A program made the position numbers and the translations under genes. A DNA stretch of 64,000 nucleotides, taken from NCBI GenBank assembly GCA_023614405.1, contig JAJUPC010000039.1, positions 124,001 through 188,000 of the forward strand, given 5' to 3'. The notes below the pieces were generated by a model. It was not told the origin of the DNA. It worked only from the letters and a program-made list of their open reading frames with translations, and searched no databases. The stretch's first letter is position 1. Every line of letters starts with the position of its first letter. Origin of the DNA: Avena insularis (Eukaryota > Streptophyta > Magnoliopsida > Poales > Poaceae). Of the stretch, positions 56,946-64,000 are shown one piece after another.

Positions 56946-57428
56946 TGACATGGATATACCCTATAGGTACTCGAGCTTGGTATATACAGCCTAAATACGT
57001 GAAGGCCCACGATGTCGCCAAGGCCCAAATGAAGGACTCGAGTAACCTACGGACTCTCGATTGTTTGAAGAACAAGAAGAAGCTAAAGATAGAAAGTTTG
57101 AAGGGGAAAACCCTAACTTGTAACCGACTCGAACCCAAGACCTAGCCTACCATATAAAGTCTAGGAGGGGGCGGCGAGGAGGACACACACAACCCTAGTT
57201 TTCCACCACCCTCGCTAGATTGCATCTGCGCACCATTGTAATCTTCGATTCCTTCGATAATTCCATGAGCAGACAAGCAGGAGTAGGGACCTCTACGAGG
57301 CCTGAACCTGGGTAAATCTTTGAGTCCCCTATGTGCTTGTTTGCTAGCCGATAGATGTCTCTAGCGCTCCCTCCTTCTACAAAACCCAAGTCCATAACAA
57401 TGGGCATTGATGAGTTAAACCCTCGTCA
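56946..57428 (+). repeat. 3' LTR of the Tat-type element
   Basis: A 483-bp partner of 21105-21594, ending AAACCCTCGTCA. Small indels distinguish the two, for example around 57130-57160. Confidence 0.95.
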
Positions 57429-57433
57429 TCTAC
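57429..57433. repeat. Target site duplication TCTAC, right
   Basis: Exact match to 21100-21104. Confidence 0.93.
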
Positions 57434-57479
57434 AATGAAAAATAATAATATAAAACATGATGCAAATATGCACCCATCA
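57434..57479 (-). repeat. Outer end of the Athila-like 5' LTR
   Basis: AATGAAAAATAATAATATAA... to GCACCCATCA continues the LTR cut at 21104 and matches 14021-14065. It fixes the right end of the Athila-like element at 57479. Confidence 0.92.
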
Positions 57480-58235
57480 GAGGACAATAGAACTTTGATA
57501 AGATTATTGAACCTTAGCTATACGTGCTAAGTTGCAACACAAAAGTGTCCTAGAGGCAGCCATAATGCTCATGGCTCACGTGCCTCAAAGGTTGTGGTCA
57601 CGGAGGTCTAAGTTCATATTGAATCGCATAGGTTGGGTAATCAATCAAATACTAAGATCTGAGATTAAATAATTATTGTTTGATAATGATAAACGAACTA
57701 CATGCAAAGAAGCGATGATAGGCCATGACTTCGTCAAATGGCTTGAAGCCATAAAATATATGATAGTTCCATACATGAGAAACCAAGTTACTGAACTTGG
57801 AAGACCCTCTGAAAGGTATAAATCCTATCAGTCGCATTTGGATCTATAAAGATACAAGCATGGATGTTTCACATCTATGAAATAGTCAACAAGTTGGTAA
57901 AGAGTTTATGACAATGTTCAAGGAGTTGAATACAGCAAGATTCGATCTTTCGTAGCGAAATTTAGTCTGGACGGATTAGTGGAGCAACCACTACATATGT
58001 CAATTGTTGTATATGCTAGTTGAACAAACAAAACAATGTTCTTCTAAATGAATGGTTACCAAAGACGTATACGTCACATAGTCCGAAGGGTTTTGTTAAA
58101 TCAAAGGATGTTAAAAAGGAAAGCAAACTTCAATATTTGAAATAAGCATATGGAGTTGGAAACTTCACCTTGATGAAAATGTTTAATTTCATCAGAGACG
58201 AAGAAGATGCTCGCATTTGCAAGAAATTAAGTGGA
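57480..58235 (+). pseudogene. pol: Strongly decayed Ty1/copia pol
   Basis: No ORF survives, but codon pieces on the plus strand resemble copia reverse transcriptase in order: EAIKYMIVPYMRNQVTEL near 57750 (compare the EAMKSEM...NQVW line at 2950) and an EEDARICKKLSGS-like stretch near 58209-58235 (compare 3435). The left part (57480-57740) has no recognisable similarity. This is older and more decayed than the copia element at the window start. Confidence 0.6.
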
Positions 58236-58693
58236 AGCACCAAGACATGTTTCTAATACATTGTGTATAAGAGATATTGTTGATTGGAAATAATGTATCT
58301 TTTATTGACACAAATTAAGGATTTCATTAAAATTAGATTTAAATGAAAGGTTTGGGAAAAACCAGAGAATATTTGGCATCAAAGCCTATTTGGATAGATT
58401 GAGACGTTAATATGGTTATGCCAAATGTACATAGATAAAATATTGAATGAGTTTAATATGGAAATGACGATAAAGGTTCTTGCCACATGGAAAAGGTTGA
58501 ATCAAGATTCCAGTATATTGATACTTGGTGAGTGAATCAAGATTCAAGTGTTTTGACACTTGGTGAGTAAAATCACATGAATATCTTCATAAAAGAGATT
58601 CAAGTGTTTTGGCACTTTGTGAGTAAAATCATATGAATATCTTAATCAATCATACCGTGATATGTACATATCTAGATATGTCCTATGCTCTAA
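58236..58693 (+). repeat. 458-bp direct repeat, copy 1 (copia RT core)
   Basis: It begins AGCACCAAGACATG and ends CCTATGCTCTAA. It matches 61947-62404 with no length difference and about 17 substitutions by eye. It encodes decayed copia sequence, FLIHCV then a stop, then EILLIGNNVSFID, so the YVDD catalytic motif is destroyed in both copies. Positions 58504-58660 also contain three tandem units starting GATTCAAGTGTTTTG. Confidence 0.92.
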
Positions 58694-59164
58694 CTATGAC
58701 ACAAAAACCAAACAAAAAGGATAAGGAGAGGTTACTACAGAAGCAATAACTTCCAAGACTGAAATAAACAAAAATAAACTGAAAGCAAAAATACAATGGT
58801 TGTCTCCCAAAAAGTTCTTTCTTTATATTCATTAAGATAGGCATGATAATTTCAATGATGCTCACATAAGAATATGAATTGAAGTAAAATAGAGCATCAA
58901 GAAGAAAATATACACATATTTATGTCTAACCCACTTCCTATGCAAGAGAATTTTGTAAGAAAACAAATTATTGAAACAAGAGGCTACTAGCATAGGAAGG
59001 CAAAACAAGTGTAACATAAAGACTTTCAGCATAAAGCAAGGAAACATAATATTATTGAGATGCATAAAAACATTTTCCCCTCTCTCATAATAACTTTCAG
59101 CATAGTAGCAATGATCACTTAACGATATAACTATCACATGAACCATAGTAGCAATGATCACTTA

Positions 59165-60311
59165 TTCTGACAAAAAACACAGGGACACTAGCTTTCCTAG
59201 TTCCACTAGGATGTGAAACAATATTAGAAGTATCCTTACAAAGGATAATGTGTCCATCTTCTACATTTTTAGTGACAAGGTCTTTCATATTTGCTACTGC
59301 AGGTTCAAATCTATTTGTTCATAAGGTTCTATAGCTCTCTTTGTACTTTTGTAACCATACTAGTTATCATAGAATGTTCCTTTACCTTAACAGGTAAAGA
59401 TATTTTCTCGATGTAAGGTTCAGGTATAATATGATCAGCAGTATAAACTTTAGTATTTCTAGCAGGAACACAATTAACAGTATCTTTATATGGCTCATGA
59501 TACTTGTTCCATTTCTTTTTAGGAATTTCAATATAAGAGGCAAAGGCCTTAAAACAATTTGCAATACTTTGAGAATGAAGACCATAAGAAACACTAATAT
59601 TATGAAAGTCATCAGTTCCCATAAAAGATTTAATGCATTCATAATCATAATTTATACCTGACTTTCTTCCTTTATCATTCTCCCATGCTTCAGCATTGTC
59701 TTGAATACGGTTTAGAAGATCCCATTTCTCTTCTTATTTCATACGTGTAAATGATCCAGCACAAGAAGCATCCAATAAATCCTTATCATCAAGAGAAGGC
59801 CTTGTATAAAAGTTATTGACAATAATATTATTAGGGAGCTCGTGAATAGGACATCTGAGCATTAGTAACTTCAATCTCCCCCAAGCTTGGGTGGTACTCT
59901 CTCTATCACGAGGCCAAAAGTTATATATTTGATTCTGAACTTTATGAATCTCACTAGGAGGGTAAAATTTGGAATAAAAGAGAGGTACAATTTCCTCCCA
60001 TTCAAGAGATTGGCCATTCTTTAGCAGATTATACCATTCCTCAGCTCTTCCTTTCAATGATACAGAGAATAACTTTTCTTAACTTGATCTGTTGTAATAC
60101 CTGCACACTTGAACAATCCACATAATTCATATATAAAAAGCAAATGATCACTGGGATGGACAGTTTCATCTCCAAAGTAGTAGTTATCCATAACACGATC
60201 AACAATTTTTGTAGGTATTTTAAAAGGATCAATTTCAGCAGGTGGTGGTTCATATACTACCTTAGTAGTGGTAGTAGCATTCAGAAATAAGAAACTAAGT
60301 GAATTATCCAT
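59165..60311 (-). pseudogene. gag: Gag remnant of the gypsy fragment
   Basis: The start is MDNSLSFLFLNATTTTKVVY at 60311. The reading continues DNYYFGDETVHPSDHLLFIY, then after a frameshift near 60055 MKGRAEEWYNLLKNGQSLEW, IVPLFYSKFYPPSEIHKVQN and LMLRCPIHELPNNIIVNNFY, a clear Retrotrans_gag core. A further piece (59622-59329) and codons to about 59165 form the C-terminal part. The minus-strand DNA from 59164 to 58694 is non-coding and includes a TTGGGAGACAACC-like motif near 58798, as after gag in the element at 6165-13592. No pol is present. Confidence 0.82.
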
Positions 60312-60396
60312 ATTGAAAATAAAGTAACAAACACAAATAAATAATACTAACAGTAGAAGTTTGCTTTACCAATTCCACTCTTCAATAGCGCTTCAC

Positions 60397-60414
60397 TCTG
60401 CGACAACGGAGCCA
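60397..60414 (-). other. Degraded tRNA-Asp primer binding site
   Basis: TGGCTCCGTTGTCGCAGA on the minus strand is close to TGGCGCCGTTGCCGGGGA and 11 bases inside the LTR. Confidence 0.75.
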
Positions 60415-60425
60415 GAAAATAGTCT

Positions 60426-61945
60426 TGATGACCCACAAGTATAGGGGTGTATCGTAGTACTTTCGATAAATAAGAGTGTCGAACCCAACGAGGAGCAGAA
60501 GGTGTTGACAAGTGGTTTGGATCAGGAATTCTCTGTAAATACTTAGCAAACAGATTTTTAGGTTTTTTTTGATAGTGCACATAAATAAAGTGCGAGTAAA
60601 TAAAAGACAATAATAATAATTGCAGGAAGTGGCCCAATCCTTTCTTTAGCAAAGGACAAGCCTGTTGTATTACTTAAGATGACCAAACGTTCTCGAGGAC
60701 ACATGGGAATATTGTCAAGTGCTTTTGCTTCATATAGTTGATTAATCTTCTCTGGTTGGATAAGTGTTGTGTGGGTGAACCTATGCTAATGTACAGACCT
60801 TACTAGGACTAATACATACTTTTGATTATACCCCTTGCAAGCATCCGCAACTACAAGAAAGTAATTAAGATAAAAACCTAACCACAACCTTAAACTATGA
60901 GATCCTACACTCCCTTATGCAAAGGTTTCCTAATGGGGGTTTAGGTTTCTGTCACTGTGGCAACCCCACGATTAGTAGCCAAATACACAATGCATTCCCC
61001 TAGGCCCATAAAGGTGAAGTATCATGTAGTCGATGTTCACATGACACCACTAGAAGAATAGCACAACAACTTAAATATCAAACCATTAAATCATTCTCAA
61101 CACAATTCCACTACTAACAATATGACTTCTCCCATGTCCTGAAGAACTAAACGAACTACTCACGAGACATCATATGGATCAAGATCAGAGATGAAATAAT
61201 GATAAGTAACAATCTGAACATGAACAATAATTCAATGGTTCCACTCAATAGCATCAACTACAACAAATAATCAACACCGGGAAAGTTTCCCCTAAGAACT
61301 ATGCAAGATTCAACCCAATTGTTACAGCGGTACGGAGTGGTGGTGATGGTGCTGGTGGAGTTGATGGTGCAGATGATGATGATGATGATGATGATCTTGA
61401 TGAAGTCTAGCTTGATGATGGTGTTGATGGTGATGATCTCCCCTCTCCAGGAAGGAATTTCCCGGGCAGATTTCTGCCTGCCGGAGAGCTCTTTCTCTCT
61501 CTGTAGTTTCCGCCCTGCAGAGGCAGCAAAATCTTTCTGTGGTTGCCCCCCGAGTCTTAGGGTTTCGAGGGGATTATATACGCCAAAGGGCGATGATAGA
61601 GGTGTGCCAGGGTGGCCACACCACCTGGTGGCGCGGCCCAGGGGGCCCGCACTAGGGGGTGGTGTGGGCCCCATATGGCCCATCTCCACTTCCCCTTCTG
61701 GCATTCTTCATCTTCTGGAAAAATAGGAATTTCCATATATTTTCTGGAATTTTTTGATCTTCGCAAATATTGCATATGGACAGTGCTTTTTCCATCAGAA
61801 TCCTCAATCCGGTGGTTCATCCTCCAAAAGTCATCAATCATGCAAAAATAGATGAAATAACATAAGTATCATCTCTTAATATGAAATATATCAATGACTA
61901 ATAGTAAATTATGATATAAAATAGTGATGCAAAATGGACGTATCC
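60426..61945 (-). repeat. Solo-paired 5' LTR of the gypsy fragment
   Basis: A 1.52-kb LTR, TGATGACCCACAAG at the inner end and GCAAAATGGACGTATCC at the outer end. The first 35-40 bases match the LTR of the element at 23815-47261, and the rest does not. It contains a GAT repeat (61372-61395). Confidence 0.85.
61372..61395. repeat. (GAT)8 microsatellite
   Basis: Eight GAT units lie inside the gypsy fragment's LTR. Confidence 0.92.
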
Positions 61946-61946
61946 G

Positions 61947-62404
61947 AGCACCAAGACATGTTTCTAATACATTGTGTATAAGAGATATTGTTGATTGGAA
62001 ATAATGTATCTTTAATCGACACAAATTAAGGTTTTCATTAAAATTAGATTTAAATGAAAGGTTTGGGAAAAACCAGAGAATATTTGGCATCAAAGTCTAT
62101 TTGGATGGATTGAGACGTTAATATGGTTATGCCAAATGTACATAGATGAAATACTGAATGAGTTTAATATGGAAACGATGATACAGGTTCTTGCCACATG
62201 GAAAAGGTTGAATCAAGATTCAAGTATATTGATACTTGGTGAGTGAACCAAGATTCAAGTGTTTTGACACTTGGTGAGTAAAATCACATGAATATCTTGA
62301 TAAAAGAGATTCAAGTGTTTTGGCACTTTGTGAGTAAAATCATATGAATATCTTAATCAATCATATTGTGATATGTACATATCCAGATATGTCCTATGCT
62401 CTAA
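61947..62404 (+). repeat. 458-bp direct repeat, copy 2
   Basis: See 58236-58693. This copy continues without a break into further copia-like sequence, so it is probably the copy in original context on the right side. Confidence 0.92.
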
Positions 62405-62545
62405 ATGTTATGAGTATACACCAGGGTGACTCATAAGATGATCATTGGATGATAGTAAGGATATTCTTATGATCTTTGGAAGAACTAAGAATATATATTT
62501 TATATGTAGAAGTGACAAATAGTTCATTGTAAAGTGTTACATTGG
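62405..62545 (+). pseudogene. pol: Decayed copia sequence after the repeat
   Basis: Plus-strand codons read KDILMIFGRTKNIYFICRSD near 62455-62520, resembling the NILKYLRRTKDMFL-type segment after the copia reverse transcriptase (compare 3916-3960). Stops are present. The last 25 bases are one unit of the TTCATTGTAAAGTGTTACAT repeat that recurs near 63500. Confidence 0.6.
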
Positions 62546-62589
62546 AGAATTGCATTGCAGCTCCTGGGCGCAACACCCACTGATGTCCC

Positions 62590-63044
62590 TCATTGACATT
62601 CGTCTCCAGGTCCACTGTAAGAACCTATATTACATCTCATATCTAACATATGCTCTATTAAATCATGCCATATCTCATTGTAGCTCGGTACTCCCTGGCC
62701 CACAAATATGAATGCTCTATACCAAGCTTGGGCACCAAAGTCAATCCACCCGTTGGAGGTAGTTGTACTTGCCCGCAACCTCACCACACTATTTTCTTCC
62801 TTGTTGCTGCTCCACATAAGTTCATCTAGTTCTTAATTGCTTTCTGCTAAAAAAAAGTTCTTAATTGCTTCACCTCCTCGCTTCCTAGACAATACCTTGC
62901 TTCCTGGACAACAGTGTCAAGGCACACAGTCTTGCTTCTGTAGGTGACCGGTCTTTGCACAGGTTCATCTTGGCCGAAGAAACAATTTGCCACTCTGATA
63001 GCAAAAGATGCATAAATCCAAGGTTCAGATTGTGAGGAAAACAC
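62590..63044 (-). other. Two short unidentified ORFs, possible gene fragment
   Basis: Minus-strand ORFs 63044-62847 (SEPWIYASFAIRVANCFFGQ, VTYRSKTVCLDTVVQEARYC) and 62817-62590 (VVRLRASTTTSNGWIDFGAQ, AWYRAFIFVGQGVPSYNEIW) lie close together with a stop and an A-run between them. Their residue composition is ordinary and protein-like, unlike the retrotransposon parts. At the junction AGTTCTTAATTGCTT occurs twice. I do not recognise a family. It may be a captured fragment of a host gene or part of an unclassified element. Copia-type repeats flank it on both sides, so it may be an insertion of roughly 0.95 kb. Confidence 0.35.
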
Positions 63045-63500
63045 CAGATCAAATTATCAGAGAACTCCATATTACCAAATGGTACCTAAGAGACTATGCA
63101 TTCAATTGCGCTGTGTAAAACTGACCAAATTGGAGAAGTATGGAAATTATTAGATCTCTAGACTGTTAGAAGATCCAACTTTTTTGTTTTATGGAGCATA
63201 GAAGCAATGGTAGATGGGGTTATTTATTTCTATATTCAATTGGAGCTTCATGTTCTGACATGTTCGTCTCATATGGTCATAATTTATTAGGTCAGCTTTT
63301 AATTCTATGGGGTTCGTGGCAGTGATATCGATCAGCTACATGTACTTGTATGCTCTGTATTTAGATAACTAGTATTTTCTCACAATTTTGCCTTACTTAG
63401 TATGGTTCCATCTCAACGCAAACCTAAGCGATGGATCTATGGGGGTGTGTAGAACCCATGAGCCAAAAGTCTGGGATAGTTACATTGATGCTAGAAAGAT
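63045..63500. other. Unidentified AT-rich sequence
   Basis: No ORF, LTR end or known motif is recognised. Confidence 0.4.
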
Positions 63501-63600
63501 AGTTCATTCTAAAGTGTTACATTGGCACTATACAAATGGTTCATTGTAAAATGTTACATTGGAACTAAACACATAGTTCATTATAAGTTGTTACATTGCC
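63501..63600 (+). repeat. Short tandem repeat, unit about 36-40 bp
   Basis: ATAGTTCATTCTAAAGTGTT, ATGGTTCATTGTAAAATGTT and ATAGTTCATTATAAGTTGTT start three successive units, each continuing ACATTG. A fourth unit lies apart at about 62519-62545. Confidence 0.85.
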
Positions 63601-64000
63601 ACTAGTATTGCCACAAGATACAAATTAAGTTTATCTCAATTTAGGCTATAGGTTAAGGGTGGCACAATATAATGGAAGAAAGTTCCATGATAGTTTTGGA
63701 TGAGTTCCAAAAGTTAAGTATTGTGATGGATACTACAATGAAAGGCTAAGTATACTTCTATAGTAGCAGCAAAGTAACTAGGTGGGTTCTCCATGGGCTA
63801 GTAATATGAAGATCTATTGTATGACAATAGTATCAACATGTTTTAAACCTTAAGGAACTAAGGTCTCACCAAACGACCAAATTTATACAAATGCCATCTC
63901 ATTTGAGAATGAGTGATGCGTAGAGACGCAAAGACATGCAAATACACACGGATCTAAAAGCATCAGATTGGGAGATTATGTTTGCCACTAGGAAACGCGT
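63601..64000. other. Unidentified sequence, possibly decayed copia 3' region
   Basis: Plus-strand codons near 63930 (KDMQIHTDLKASDWEI) faintly resemble the end of copia pol, but this is weak. Nothing else is seen. Confidence 0.3.

Larger units (their letters stand above)
21105..57428 (+). mobile_element. Tat-lineage Ty3/gypsy element with antisense gene
   Basis: Paired LTRs (21105-21594, 56946-57428) start TGACATGG and end in CA, flanked by TCTAC. Plus-strand content is gag (21595-23809), interrupted by the element at 23815-47261, then gag end/protease, reverse transcriptase, RNase H, a second RNase H, and integrase (47267-51381). A 5.5-kb stretch follows with a spliced gene on the opposite strand, PPT-like repeats and a polypurine tract. 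Two RNase H domains and an antisense ORF between pol and the 3' LTR are known features of Tat elements (Grande- and RIRE2-like). Without its nested insertion the element is about 12.9 kb. Pol has several stops, so it is not autonomous. Confidence 0.92.
13593..57479 (-). mobile_element. Athila-like Ty3/gypsy element carrying nested insertions in both LTRs
   Basis: Minus-strand order: 5' LTR (20025-21104 plus 57434-57479), primer binding site near 20000-20017, gag (19780-19053), linker/protease zone, reverse transcriptase (18381-17446), RNase H (to about 16658), inverted-repeat array (16020-16538), extra ORF (15850-15104), non-coding DNA, polypurine tract (14082-14066) and 3' LTR (14065 downward). 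The reverse transcriptase motif FMDDFSVYG and surrounding residues are of Athila type. No integrase motif is visible where it should follow RNase H. The right LTR is interrupted by the Tat-type element at 21105-57428, and the left LTR by the element ending at 13592. It is the oldest element of the nest. Confidence 0.85.
58694..61946 (-). mobile_element. Truncated gypsy fragment (gag plus 5' LTR)
   Basis: On the minus strand it has a 5' LTR (60426-61945, starting TGATACGTCC with the first base pair altered on the outer side), a degraded tRNA-Asp primer binding site (60397-60414), gag pieces (60311-59329) and a non-coding tail to 58694. The polypurine tract and 3' LTR are missing, so it is truncated. 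It lies exactly between the two 458-bp repeats. Confidence 0.85.

Overview
This window is a block of nested LTR retrotransposons from a large grass genome, most likely a Triticeae species (wheat, barley, rye, Aegilops). The main clue is an LTR starting TGTTGGAGATATGCCC, the signature of the Angela/WIS/BARE copia group. The recurrent gypsy LTR ends (TGATACATTTGC-type and TGATACGTCC-type) fit the same lineage. I find no intact host gene, no tRNA or rRNA gene and no CRISPR array. Family and lineage names rest on recognition by eye and were not checked against a repeat library.

Layout. (1) 1-6164, plus strand: a decayed Angela-like Ty1/copia element without its 5' LTR. It sits inside the left LTR of (2). 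(2) 6165-13592, minus: a gypsy element with gag and protease but no reverse transcriptase, PBS matching tRNA-Asp. It sits inside the left LTR of (3). (3) 13593-57479, minus: an Athila-type gypsy element with gag, reverse transcriptase and RNase H, no recognisable integrase, an extra 248-codon ORF and an unusual array of inverted repeats. Its right LTR is split by (4). (4) 21105-57428, plus: a Tat-type gypsy element with two RNase H domains and a multi-exon gene on the antisense strand between pol and the 3' LTR; target duplication TCTAC. Its gag is split by (5). (5) 23815-47261, minus: a gypsy element with no pol, gag plus a second ORF of unknown role; target duplication CAGCT/CCGCT. Its second ORF is split by (6). 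(6) 27781-42319, minus: a Del/Tekay-type chromovirus with very long LTRs (about 4.6 kb each); target duplication ACAAC.

(7) 57480-64000 is an older zone. It holds decayed copia pol sequence, a truncated gypsy fragment (58694-61946) bracketed by two 458-bp direct repeats, two short unidentified minus-strand ORFs (62590-63044) and short tandem repeats.

How the parts relate. Each element once encoded the proteins for its own copying (Gag, protease, reverse transcriptase/RNase H, integrase). Every pol here carries stops, frameshifts or missing domains, so none looks autonomous now. The nesting gives a relative order: (3) is older than (2) and (4); (2) is older than (1); (4) is older than (5), which is older than (6). 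The parts most worth a second look are the antisense spliced gene of (4), the inverted-repeat array and extra ORF of (3), the second ORF of (5) with its apparent private leader intron, and the 458-bp repeats around the fragment in (7).
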